DNA from: Saprospiraceae bacterium
GTDB lineage: Bacteria > Bacteroidota > Bacteroidia > Chitinophagales > Saprospiraceae
Assembly (NCBI GenBank): GCA_016787345.1
Contig: JAEUUU010000068.1
Location: forward strand, 1-48,532
Direction: 5' to 3'
Length of the DNA stretch: 48,532 nucleotides
Below the pieces are notes generated by a model. That model did not search any database and was not told where the DNA came from. It worked only from the letters and a program-made list of their open reading frames with translations. Shown in pieces: positions 24,680 to 33,366 of the stretch. The translations under genes were made by a program, and so were the position numbers. Numbering within the stretch: position 1 is the first letter of the stretch; each line of letters opens with the position of its first letter.

Positions 24680-25028
24680 TGCCCGGAACAGGACTCGAAC
24701 CTGCACGACCTTTGGGGTCAAGGGATTTTCTTACCAACTACCATTTTCATGGCAAAACAAAACAATCTGTTTTGTTTATTTGTGGTCTGGACTGTGTCTT
24801 TACCCTATTTTTTGTTAAAAAACTTAGGTATCTGCCGTACAGTCTCTACACCTTACTAACAACAAACGCCTTCTTTTAGGCGTCGCAAAAGTTAGTCTTG
24901 GCTCGGCGTTGCCATCGGAAATACACTCCGGAAGGATTCACCGAATTTGACAGAATCCCATTACGGTTTTCACGCATAATGGCTCAAATAACATAAGTCC
25001 CTCGTGTCTACCTTTTCACCACCCGGGC
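24680..25028 (-). tRNA. tRNA-Leu(UAA), interrupted by a group I intron
   Basis: The 5' exon is 25028-24995 (34 nt) and the 3' exon 24729-24680 (50 nt). Joined, they give an 84-nt class II tRNA with a complete cloverleaf. The acceptor GCCCGGG pairs with TCCGGGC, and a D stem GTG/CAC is present. The anticodon stem AGGGA/TCCCT carries loop CTTAAAA (anticodon UAA), followed by a long variable arm GACC/GGTC and a T arm with TTCGAGT. The discriminator is A, and CCA is not encoded (CCT follows). The break lies between U34 and A35 of the anticodon. tRNA finders that do not model introns would miss this gene. It decodes UUA, and wobble should allow UUG. Confidence 0.93.
24730..24994 (-). ncRNA. Group I intron (IC3-like) in tRNA-Leu(UAA)
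   Basis: This 265-nt intron has no ORF. It starts AUGUUAUUUGAGCC and ends in the terminal G (24730). P1 pairs exon GGACUU with the guide UUGAGCC, putting a U-G wobble at the 5' splice site. P2 is CCAUUAUG with CGUAAUGG (24982-24975 with 24965-24958). P4 uses UUCGG (24945-24941 region) with CCGAG. A P6 extension pairs ACUAAC with GUUAGU. The P7 strands are GACUGU (24844-24839) and ACAGUC (24795-24790), inside the classic UAGAGACU and AGACACAGUCC elements. P8 and a 10-bp P9-type hairpin follow, then a CCAU-GAAA-AUGG tetraloop stem. Self-splicing is expected from structure but untested. Confidence 0.92.
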
Positions 25029-25045
25029 CCTTGGACTTCCGGCTA

Positions 25046-25053
25046 CAAAAATA
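25046..25053 (-). promoter_or_regulatory. Probable -7 box of tRNA-Leu
   Basis: On the minus strand TATTTTTG (25053-25046) is a perfect TAnnTTTG box 18 nt before the tRNA 5' end. With the terminator just upstream, it suggests tRNA-Leu has its own promoter. Confidence 0.6.
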
Positions 25054-25065
25054 GGCCGTAAAAAC

Positions 25066-25095
25066 AAAAAAGCCCGCTGATCCAGCGAGCTTTTT
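25066..25095 (-). terminator. Terminator of tRNA-Gly
   Basis: On the minus strand AAAAAGCTCGCTG pairs with CAGCGGGCTTTTT around a GAT loop with one wobble, continuing into a T-run. It starts at the tRNA-Gly CCA end. Confidence 0.8.
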
Positions 25096-25170
25096 GGAGC
25101 GGAAAACGAGATTCGAACTCGCGACCTCAACCTTGGCAAGGTTGCGCTCTACCAGCTGAGCTACTTCCGC
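25095..25170 (-). tRNA. tRNA-Gly(GCC)
   Basis: This is a 76-nt tRNA including an encoded CCA (25097-25095). The acceptor is GCGGAAG with TTTCCGC, the D arm is GCTC...GAGC, and the anticodon stem is CAACC/GGTTG with loop TTGCCAA (anticodon GCC). The T arm is GCGAG-TTCGAAT-CTCGT. It reads GGC and GGU codons. Confidence 0.95.
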
Positions 25171-25208
25171 ATTTATTTTTTGTAAAGAACCTTTGTTCTT
25201 AGCGGGTG

Positions 25209-25216
25209 CAAAGATA
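25209..25216 (-). promoter_or_regulatory. Probable -7 box of tRNA-Gly
   Basis: On the minus strand TATCTTTG (25216-25209) is a perfect TAnnTTTG box about 39 nt before the tRNA 5' end, with a TTG about 21 nt further upstream. Confidence 0.55.
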
Positions 25217-25273
25217 AGCGACCTTGTTTTGAAGCAGCAAGTCTTTGCTCAAAAAATTTACAAAAAAAATTGA

Positions 25274-25936
25274 TCAGGCGGTCGACGCGGCCAACTGACG
25301 GAACGAACGGCGTTTGACGGCCAGCAACAGAGCTTCGAAATTGGTCGACACCGGCTCACCTTCCACCAGTACGGCGTCGGCACGCCCGTCGATCTTTTGC
25401 CAAAGCCAGCTGACGATGGCTTCCACGGGGTCGCTCTCGTCGAAGGTGAGGTAAAAACGGATCGTTTCCTGAAAACCGATTTTTACGCCCCGGTACTCCT
25501 CGTCGGAAACCAGCCAGGCATTACCGGCGTCGGGGATTTTGAACTTTTCCCCGAGTTGCAGCCAGCGGTAAAAACTGCCGAACAGGTGGTATTTCAGATC
25601 TTTATCGCCCGTGCGGATTTCGATCTTCATGGCTTTGTACGCAAATTGCGCTCGCGGGTCGAACACAGGATCTTGTGTGTTGGGCGTCGGAGCAGGTAAT
25701 GTTCCGCTCAGTTGTTGTTCGAGTTTTTCCGCCAGGTGTTCGATGCGCTGGAAGCGCTCGGTGGCCAATTGGCGCACGGTGGCGTCGCCGAATTTTTCAA
25801 AATTATCCGGGTGGTATTTGGCGCGCAGTTCGCGCAGTATTTTTTTCAAATTGTCCGCGTCGATCTGTTCGGGAGGCAGACCGAAGAATTCGAGGATTTC
25901 CTCTTGTTCGCGCGGGGTGAAGGGTGTGCTGGACAT
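25274..25936 (-). CDS. J-domain-like protein
   Basis: The 220-residue product has an N-terminal J-like segment: 'ILEFFGLPPEQIDADNLKKILRELRAKYHPDNFEKFGDA', with the HPD motif that stimulates DnaK-type ATPases. No Gly/Phe-rich linker or zinc-finger follows. The C-terminal 110 or so residues ('AYKAMKIEIRTGDKDLKYHLFGSFYRWLQLGEKFKIP') are not recognised. The ATG at 25936 starts 4 nt after the ppk stop, so the two genes are probably one transcript. It could be a specialised DnaK co-chaperone, though the J-domain call rests mainly on the HPD helix pair. Confidence 0.72.
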   Translation of the reverse strand: MSSTPFTPREQEEILEFFGLPPEQIDADNLKKILRELRAKYHPDNFEKFGDATVRQLATERFQRIEHLAEKLEQQLSGTLPAPTPNTQDPVFDPRAQFAYKAMKIEIRTGDKDLKYHLFGSFYRWLQLGEKFKIPDAGNAWLVSDEEYRGVKIGFQETIRFYLTFDESDPVEAIVSWLWQKIDGRADAVLVEGEPVSTNFEALLLAVKRRSFRQLAASTA

Positions 25937-25940
25937 AGAT

Positions 25941-28070
25941 TCAATTGGTGGATACAACGTTTTCAGTCTGTTTTAGTTCGGGTAGAACCGCGGCCGCCGC
26001 TTTTTGGGTTTGCAGCAATTCAAGTTTGCGTTTGTAGTAAAAATAAGTTTCTAACTGCGCCCGCACCGGAATATCCGTAGCGCTGCGCCGGTATTCGTTG
26101 GTATTGTAGCGGTCGATGATGCGCGCTTTTACGTTGTCGTTGAGTTGGAGATCGAGCAGGTCTTTGATTTCTTTTTGCAGAGCCGGGTCGTACACCGGAA
26201 AGGTCGTTTCGATCCGGTGCGTCAGGTTGCGCTCCATCCAGTCGGCGCTCGACATGTAGTACAGTTCCTTGCCGCCGTTGTGGAATACCAGGATGCGCGC
26301 GTGTTCGAGAAAGCGGTCGACGATACTGATCACCTCGATATTGTCGCTGATGCCTTTTATACCCGGTACAAGGCAGCAGATGCCCCGTACAATCAGTTTG
26401 ATCTTGACGCCGGCGCGGGAGGCTTCGTAGAGTTTTTCCACGATTTCGCGGTCTTCCAGGCTGTTGAGTTTCAGGATCATTCCGGCGGGTTTTTTCTTTT
26501 TTGCCGCGGCGATTTCCTGATCGATCAGGTGATAGAAAGAGGGGCGAAGGTTGAATTTCCCCACGAGCAGGTGTTCGAATTTCACCGGACCGTGCTGGAT
26601 ATTTTCCAGGTGGCTGAAAAGCAGGGTGGCTTCGGAGGTCAGCCGTTGGTCGCAGGTGAACAAGCCGAAATCGGAATATATCTTGGCGGTATCTTCATGA
26701 AAATTGCCGGTGCTGAAATAGGTGTACAGCCGCGCTTCGCCTTCTTCTATCCGCCGAACCAGCGCCACTTTGGCGTGCACCTTGACGCCCGGCATGGAAT
26801 AATACACCCTTACACCGGCGCGCTCCATGCGTTCGCCCCATTCGAGGTTGGCAGCTTCGTCGAAACGGGCTTTAATCTCCACAAATGCGGATACCTGCTT
26901 GCCATGCTTCACGGCCTCCATCAGAGCGTGCATGATTCGACTGTTTCGCGCGACCCGGTACTGAATCACCTTGATGTGCGTAACAGAGGGGTCGACGGCC
27001 GCCTTTTCAAAAAAATTGACCACGGCGTCGTACGACTGATAAGGCATGTGCAGCAACTGGTCTTTGGCCCGGATGATGCTGAACGGGTCGTCGGTATCGT
27101 GCAAGAGGGGGTGATGTAATGGCGGCAATGGTTTGTTTTTCAGGTGGGTAAGGCCAAAATCGGGGAATTTGAAAAAGTCGAAGTTGTTGTGGTAGCGGCC
27201 CTCGGGCAACATGTCGTATTTGCCCAGATCGAAGGTGTCCTGCAGGTATTCGAGCAGGTGGCCGGGCATTTCCTGGTCGTACACGAAGCGGCTGGCGGGC
27301 CCGACTTGCCGTTTTTGCAGGCTGGATTTGATTTTTTGCACCAAATCGCCCGAGTACTCATCCTCGATGTACAGCTCGGCGTCGCGGGTGAGTTTGATGG
27401 AATAGGTGTCCTGTACCTCATAGCCGGGGAACAGCCAGGACACCGAGTGCCGCACGATGTCGTCGAGCAGGATCACGTCGTGGGTGCCGGGCGCCGAAGG
27501 AAGCGGTACGAAGCGGGGCAACTGATCGCTGGGTATTTTTACAATGGCATATTCGCTTTGCGCCACAGGCTTTTTGCGCTGACGCAGGTGTACGGCCAGG
27601 TACAGGTGTGCGTTGGCCAGGAACGGCCGGATGCGGCGTTTGACCAGCAATACCGGCATAACGAAAGGCAAAAGGTTGTCGCGGAAATAAGCCTCTACGA
27701 AAGCGCGCTGTTCGGCGTTCAGGTCGAGCCGGCGCAGCATCCGGATGCGGTGGCGCGATAATTCGGGTACGATCTGGTGGAGAAAAACATCGGAAAGTTC
27801 GCTTTGCTGCCGGTTGACGATCCGGTGAATCTCTTTCAATACTTCCGTCGGGTCGAAATCAAGCTGGGCTTTTGTTTTTTTGCCCACCTTTTTCAAATTG
27901 CGGATGTTGGCGACCCGGATGCGAAAAAACTCATCGAGGTTGGAAGAATAGATGGCCAGGAACTTGAGTCTTTCCAACAGGGGGACAGCAGGGTCTTTGG
28001 CTTCCTGAAGGACGCGGTAATTGAAAGAAAGCCAGGAAATATCGCGGTGAACGAAAGGGAGTAGCGCCAT
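25941..28070 (-). CDS. ppk1: Polyphosphate kinase 1
   Basis: It reversibly moves the gamma-phosphate of ATP onto polyphosphate chains. The 709-residue length and all four domains fit PPK1. The N-terminal domain is 'FVHRDISWLSFNYRVLQEAKD', and the head domain follows. The two phospholipase D-like catalytic domains carry 'PGVKVHAKVALV' (autophosphorylated His near residue 431) and 'FLEHARILVFHNGGKE' (second conserved His). 'KARFDEAANLEWGERMERAGV' is also typical. It is cytosolic or membrane-associated. It has a J-domain gene directly downstream and DUF72 upstream; no ppx is nearby. Confidence 0.96.
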   Translation of the reverse strand: MALLPFVHRDISWLSFNYRVLQEAKDPAVPLLERLKFLAIYSSNLDEFFRIRVANIRNLKKVGKKTKAQLDFDPTEVLKEIHRIVNRQQSELSDVFLHQIVPELSRHRIRMLRRLDLNAEQRAFVEAYFRDNLLPFVMPVLLVKRRIRPFLANAHLYLAVHLRQRKKPVAQSEYAIVKIPSDQLPRFVPLPSAPGTHDVILLDDIVRHSVSWLFPGYEVQDTYSIKLTRDAELYIEDEYSGDLVQKIKSSLQKRQVGPASRFVYDQEMPGHLLEYLQDTFDLGKYDMLPEGRYHNNFDFFKFPDFGLTHLKNKPLPPLHHPLLHDTDDPFSIIRAKDQLLHMPYQSYDAVVNFFEKAAVDPSVTHIKVIQYRVARNSRIMHALMEAVKHGKQVSAFVEIKARFDEAANLEWGERMERAGVRVYYSMPGVKVHAKVALVRRIEEGEARLYTYFSTGNFHEDTAKIYSDFGLFTCDQRLTSEATLLFSHLENIQHGPVKFEHLLVGKFNLRPSFYHLIDQEIAAAKKKKPAGMILKLNSLEDREIVEKLYEASRAGVKIKLIVRGICCLVPGIKGISDNIEVISIVDRFLEHARILVFHNGGKELYYMSSADWMERNLTHRIETTFPVYDPALQKEIKDLLDLQLNDNVKARIIDRYNTNEYRRSATDIPVRAQLETYFYYKRKLELLQTQKAAAAVLPELKQTENVVSTN

Positions 28071-28158
28071 TTTTATCGGATCAAATTATGGTCGGGGGGC
28101 TGGGCGAAAGGTAACAACGACGGTATTTCTCCCGGCATTATACCGGGTAAAACATTCC

Positions 28159-29079
28159 TTAAATATCGAATAACGAAGTTTGTTGCGCGGGCGGGACCGG
28201 GGGCTTCGGGCCGCGGGTTTCCAGCCCCGGAATGGCCTCCCGGAAGCGCCCGGCGGCATAAGCGGCCAGTTCGGGCGCCAGCAGGTTGTCGGGTTCGTGG
28301 GTGAAGAAATAAGCCGCCTGCAACCCTTTTTCAAACCAGGCGGACAGCCGCTGCGCCCACTCGTCGATGCGGGCATAATCGCTGGGATGCAGGCCGTTTC
28401 CGACGAAGCGCACCATCGTGAGGGCATTGGTCAGGTGCATGTGGCATACGTCGCGGCGACCGGCCACGTCGGTGATGACGGCTGCTGCGCCGGCCGCAGA
28501 GAGCAGGGCAAAATAGCGCCCTGCCGCCGCTGTCGGACGGAAGAAATCCTCATGCCGAACCTCTACGGCAAGGGGAATTTCCCGCGGCCATTTGTCGAGA
28601 AAACGTTCGAGTACCGGCAGGTTTTGCGGAGAAAAATAGGGCGATACCTGCAAAAAACAACAACCCAGGCGGTCTTCCAGGCCGGCGATCATGTCGCAAA
28701 AAAGCGGTAGTTCGGGACTGTGCACGCCCAAATCGCGGGCATGACTCAGGCTTTGCGGCACTTTCGGGCAATACCGGAAGTCGGCGGGCACTTCTTCGCG
28801 CCAGCGCCCGACGGTGGCCGTATCGGGGATGCGGTAATGCGTGGTGTTGTGCTCGATGGTATTGAACTGTTGCCCGTAGAAACGCACAAAATCGCGCTCT
28901 TTGGCCCCGGCCGGGTACCAATGGCCCACCCAGGGCTTCATGTTGTAGCCGGTGGCGCCGAGGTAGATGCGCGGCGGAGTCGCCGGTGTGCGGCCATTCA
29001 GGACCAGCTCGTTTTCGGGCGGATCGGGCGGCAGCGTGAAATCGACGCCGTCGAGCGAGGGGAGTTTGCCGAATTCCAT
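28159..29079 (-). CDS. DUF72 (YecE-like) family protein
   Basis: This 306-residue TIM-barrel-like protein contains 'RIYLGATGYNMKPWVGHWYP', 'FYGQQFNTIEHNTTHYRIP', 'FRYCPKVPQSLSHA', 'LGCCFLQVSPYFSPQNLPVLERFL' and 'IPLAVEVRHEDFF', all typical of DUF72. Its biochemical role is unknown. About 45 N-terminal residues precede the conserved domain, longer than usual for the family. It starts 17 nt after the response-regulator stop codon and is probably co-transcribed with it. Confidence 0.88.
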   Translation of the reverse strand: MEFGKLPSLDGVDFTLPPDPPENELVLNGRTPATPPRIYLGATGYNMKPWVGHWYPAGAKERDFVRFYGQQFNTIEHNTTHYRIPDTATVGRWREEVPADFRYCPKVPQSLSHARDLGVHSPELPLFCDMIAGLEDRLGCCFLQVSPYFSPQNLPVLERFLDKWPREIPLAVEVRHEDFFRPTAAAGRYFALLSAAGAAAVITDVAGRRDVCHMHLTNALTMVRFVGNGLHPSDYARIDEWAQRLSAWFEKGLQAAYFFTHEPDNLLAPELAAYAAGRFREAIPGLETRGPKPPVPPAQQTSLFDI

Positions 29080-29096
29080 GGGCCGAAATGGGTCGC

Positions 29097-29780
29097 CTAA
29101 TCCGTGAATTTGTACCCGACGCCCCGGATAGAATGGAAATACCGGGGTTGTTTGGGATCTTCTTCAAAGTACTTGCGGAAAGCCAGGATAAAATTGTCGA
29201 TCGTACGGGTGCTGGGGAACACGTCGTAGCCCCAAACGGCCTGCAGGATCTGGTTGCGGCTCACCACTTCGTTGCGGCGCTCGATGAGCAGTTTGAGCAG
29301 CATGGCTTCTTTTTTGGTAAGTACCTGCATTTCGCCGCGCCAGGTATGCGCTTCGAAAGTGCTGAACGACACCTTGTTGCGACCGAATTCGTACACGTCG
29401 GTCGCTTCGCCTTTGATGCGCTGGCTGCGGCGCAACAGGTTGTTGACGCGCAGGAGCAGTTCTTCCAGGTTGAATGGTTTGGTGATGTAGTCGTCTGCGC
29501 CTTTTTTGAGCCCGGTGATGCGGTCCTGGGCCATATCCTTGGCGGTCAGCATCAGGATAGGCACTTCGGTGTTGCTCAGGCGGACTTGTTCGGTGATGGT
29601 AAAGCCGTCGACTTCGGGCAGCATGACGTCGAGCAGGAGCAGGTCGAAATGCTGACCCGCGATCATTTCGAGGGCTTTTTTGCCGTTGGCAGTGGTGACG
29701 ACTTCGTAGCCTTCCAGTTCGAGGTTGAGGCGTACGGCGTCGCGGATGGATTCTTCGTCTTCAACGAGGAGGATGCGCAT
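29097..29780 (-). CDS. OmpR/PhoB-type response regulator
   Basis: This is a 227-residue cytosolic transcription factor. The receiver domain (1-115) has the acidic pocket 'LVEDEE', the phospho-acceptor D51 in 'LLLLDVMLPEVDGF' and 'MLTAKD'. The winged-helix DNA-binding domain (130-227) has 'LTKKEAMLLKLLIERRNEVVSR' and 'TRTIDNFILAFRKYFEEDPKQPRYFHSIRGVGYKF'. The latter resembles RprY-type regulators of Bacteroidota. No histidine kinase is adjacent, so it is an orphan here and its stimulus is unknown. The 220 nt upstream contain no clear operator. Confidence 0.93.
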   Translation of the reverse strand: MRILLVEDEESIRDAVRLNLELEGYEVVTTANGKKALEMIAGQHFDLLLLDVMLPEVDGFTITEQVRLSNTEVPILMLTAKDMAQDRITGLKKGADDYITKPFNLEELLLRVNNLLRRSQRIKGEATDVYEFGRNKVSFSTFEAHTWRGEMQVLTKKEAMLLKLLIERRNEVVSRNQILQAVWGYDVFPSTRTIDNFILAFRKYFEEDPKQPRYFHSIRGVGYKFTD

Positions 29781-29890
29781 GTTACAGGGTGTCAGACACT
29801 TAGGGAATGTTCAGTTTCTTCAGGAATTCATCAACAGTCCAGAGATGAAATCGTTCGTTTTGGGCGAAATGGGTACGGAATTTTAGCGTA

Positions 29891-29930
29891 AAAATAAGAA
29901 AAAGCGCGCCCAAACTTACGTCCGGCGCGC
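29891..29930 (-). terminator. Terminator of the carboxynorspermidine dehydrogenase gene
   Basis: On the minus strand GCGCGCC (29930-29924) and GGCGCGC (29910-29904) pair over 7 bp around a 13-nt loop, followed by TTTTTCTTATTTT. A second small hairpin (CCCGC-TTCG-GCGGG, 29971-29958) lies between it and the stop codon. Confidence 0.75.
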
Positions 29931-30003
29931 CCAACATACGGTCTTGTTATGAATAAGCCCGCCGAAGCGGGAAAAAGGTCTTGGTGAATTCGCCGGTACG
30001 GCA

Positions 30004-31215
<1,212 letters not shown>

Positions 31216-31255
31216 GGAATGGTTGGGTAAATGAAAAGATGCGATTTCGGGCCGG

Positions 31256-31282
31256 CAAAAGTAGACAGATTGGCTATTTTTG
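31256..31282. promoter_or_regulatory. Back-to-back promoters for the carboxynorspermidine dehydrogenase and transferase genes
   Basis: TACTTTTG on the minus strand (31263-31256) and TATTTTTG on the plus strand (31275-31282) are both perfect TAnnTTTG boxes, only 11 nt apart. The minus box is followed by CCGGC, as at 39029-39078. Because the plus-strand promoter lies downstream of the ATG at 31231, the transferase should start later, at 31375. Confidence 0.55.
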
Positions 31283-31374
31283 GGGGAAGATTCCCCGATA
31301 ATTCACGGCTTCGGTCCGCATATTTAATCCTGACGAAACAAAATACAGGCTATTTTCGCCCTTTACCGATCGGC

Positions 31375-32229
31375 ATGCACCCGAAAACACTCCCGGTTTT
31401 CCGGAATATATCCTTCAATCCGGCCCATATCGAGACCTATATCCCGATGGAGCCGATGCACCCGCTGGTGTTCGACCGGCTGTGCGAAGACGGCTGGTGC
31501 TACTGGGCCGATCTGATTTTTCGCCGCAATTACTGGGAATGGAGGGGCCAGCCCTGCCGGGTGGTGCTGCTTCGCATCGATTTGCAAAAATTTACCCCGA
31601 GTAAAAGTCAACGCAAGTGCCTGCGCCGCAACAGCGACCTGAAAGTACGCCGCTCGCCGCTCACGATCAGCCCCGAACACGAAGCGCTGTTCCACCAGCA
31701 CGCCCAAAGGCTTCCGCACCACCGCCCACAGTCGATCTACGGCTTTTTCAGCAACTGGAGCGATATTATGCCTTGCCGGGGCGAACGGCTCGACGTGTAC
31801 GAAGGCAAGCGCCTGATTGCAACCAGCTTCTATCACCTGGGCTGGGAAAGCATGGCCGGCAACTATTGCATATTCGCACCCGAAGAAACCACCCGCAGCC
31901 TGGGCACATTCACTATGCTGCTCGAAATCCAGCTGGCCAAACTATTCGGCCGACGGTATTATTACCCGGGCTTCGTGTACGACCTGCCCAGCGAATTCGA
32001 CTACAAACTCAATTTCAACGCCCTGGAATATTTCGACTGGTGGGGCAACTGGTACCCGCTCGAACGCCTGCCCGTGCGCTCCTGGCGCGACGAATGGGCC
32101 GTGGCGCCACCGCTGACCGATGCGGAAATGGCGGAAATTCAACAACAAAAAAGAGAAGCCTCCGAACTGACGCCGGACGATTGGCAAAGCTATGTCCCCT
32201 ATGACCCGAATGATTTGATCACTGAATGA
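31375..32229 (+). CDS. Arginyl-/leucyl-tRNA-protein transferase-like protein (N-degron pathway)
   Basis: The 284-residue product matches the C-terminal catalytic part of ATE1/Bpt aminoacyl-tRNA-protein transferases, which add Arg or Leu to N-termini to mark proteins for degradation. Seen are 'FTPSKSQRKCLRRNSDLKVRR', 'LYEGKRL'-like 'VYEGKRLIATSFYHLG', 'GTFTMLLEIQLAKLFGRRYYYPGFV' and 'DYKLNFNALEYFDWWGNWYPL'. The CxxC-type N-terminal cluster of eukaryotic ATE1 is not evident. An in-frame ATG at 31231 adds 48 unconserved residues and lies upstream of the likely promoter. Which amino acid it transfers is unknown. Confidence 0.82.
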   Translation: MHPKTLPVFRNISFNPAHIETYIPMEPMHPLVFDRLCEDGWCYWADLIFRRNYWEWRGQPCRVVLLRIDLQKFTPSKSQRKCLRRNSDLKVRRSPLTISPEHEALFHQHAQRLPHHRPQSIYGFFSNWSDIMPCRGERLDVYEGKRLIATSFYHLGWESMAGNYCIFAPEETTRSLGTFTMLLEIQLAKLFGRRYYYPGFVYDLPSEFDYKLNFNALEYFDWWGNWYPLERLPVRSWRDEWAVAPPLTDAEMAEIQQQKREASELTPDDWQSYVPYDPNDLITE

Positions 32230-32290
32230 GGAGGATTTGAGGATGCGAGGATGCGGGGATTTGAGAAAAGGGGTGTTTCTGCTCGTTGGA
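32230..32290 (+). repeat. Octamer array and repeat core after the transferase gene
   Basis: Directly after the stop codon, words GAGGATTT, GAGGATGC, GAGGATGC and GGGGATTT repeat every 8 nt (from 32231). GAGAAAAGGGGTGTTTCTGC follows, which resembles the core GCGAAAAGGTGCATTTCTGC at 43574-43593 and 43657-43676. This links the 3'-end arrays to the composite repeats. Confidence 0.7.
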
Positions 32291-32325
32291 TAAGTATCTG
32301 CCCGGAAAGGATTGCCCGGAAACCC

Positions 32326-33354
32326 TCAACCCTGTTTGAACTTTCGCAGCACCTCGATGACCTGCGCAATCATAGCGGGCGTAACGTCGAGGTGCGTGAC
32401 GAAACGTATTGTCTGCGGTCCGAAAGCGGAAGCGACCACGCCGTTGTGCACCAGGTATTCCAAAAAAGCGGCGGGCGTATGCGGCGCTTTGAGGTCGAAA
32501 ATCAGGATATTGGTTTCTATGGGCCGTACGTTGGTCACGTAGTCCAGTTCGCCCAAAGCCGCGGCCATGGTGCGGGCGTTTTCGTGGTCCTCTTTCAGGC
32601 GAGCGACATGGTTGTCGAGTGCGTACGAGCCGGCAGCGGCCAGATATCCCGCCTGACGCATGCCACCGCCCATCACCTTGCGTACCCGGCGGGCTTCGGC
32701 GATAAAATCTTTTTTCCCGATGAGCACCGAGCCGACCGGAGCGCCGAGACCTTTCGACAGGCATACGCTGATGCTGTCGAATTGTGCGCCCACCTGCTCG
32801 GGTTTGTCGCCGGTTTCGACCAGAGCGTTGAAAATGCGGGCGCCGTCGAGGTGCAGCGCAAGCCCGCGCTTTTGACATACTTCGCGGATGCTCCGGATCG
32901 TATCGAGCAGGTAAATACTGCCGCCGCCCTTGTTGCAGGTATTTTCCAGCACCACCAGCCGGGTGCGCGGCAGCCAGTCGAACAAAGGCTTGACCGCCGA
33001 ATCGACCAGATCGGCATTCAGGATGCCGTTGGGCGTACGCAGGAGATTGACGGCTATGCCGCTGTTGAAGGCATAGCCGCCGACCTCGTACTGGTAAATA
33101 TGGCTCATTTCGTCGCACACCACTTCATCGAGCGGGCGGGTGTGTACTTTTAGCGCGATCTGGTTGGTCATGGTGCCCGAAGGACAAAACAGTGCGGCTT
33201 CGTGGCCAAACAGGGCGGCGCACTTTTCTTCCAGGGCATTGACCGATGGGTCGTCGCGGAAAACATCATCGCCCACTTCCGCGGCAAACATGGCTTTGAG
33301 CATGCCCGCCGTCGGTTTGGTCACCGTATCGGAGATGAGGTTGATAATGTCCAT
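32326..33354 (-). CDS. ltaE: Low-specificity threonine aldolase
   Basis: This PLP-dependent enzyme cleaves threonine or allo-threonine to glycine and acetaldehyde. It has 342 residues, with the PLP lysine K201 in 'SVCLSKGLGAPVGS', D170 in 'LHLDGAR', and the start 'NLISDTVTKPTAGMLKAM' with 'GDDVFRDDPSVNALEEKCAALFGHEAALF'. All are family hallmarks. It is cytosolic. It begins 12 nt after the yidC stop and is probably co-transcribed with it, an apparently unrelated pairing. Confidence 0.93.
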   Translation of the reverse strand: MDIINLISDTVTKPTAGMLKAMFAAEVGDDVFRDDPSVNALEEKCAALFGHEAALFCPSGTMTNQIALKVHTRPLDEVVCDEMSHIYQYEVGGYAFNSGIAVNLLRTPNGILNADLVDSAVKPLFDWLPRTRLVVLENTCNKGGGSIYLLDTIRSIREVCQKRGLALHLDGARIFNALVETGDKPEQVGAQFDSISVCLSKGLGAPVGSVLIGKKDFIAEARRVRKVMGGGMRQAGYLAAAGSYALDNHVARLKEDHENARTMAAALGELDYVTNVRPIETNILIFDLKAPHTPAAFLEYLVHNGVVASAFGPQTIRFVTHLDVTPAMIAQVIEVLRKFKQG

Positions 33355-33366
33355 GATTCGCCCTGT

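Noticed and set aside
24680-25028. tmRNA (ssrA) reading of the structured region
   Set aside because: The 5' and 3' ends form a full leucine tRNA with anticodon stem, and the interior has group I P7 elements. There is no Ala-type acceptor, no resume codon and no tag ORF.
31231-31374. N-terminal extension of the arginyltransferase-like gene
   Set aside because: It contains the likely promoter (31275-31282), is not conserved with the family and starts 15 nt from the divergent gene's start codon.
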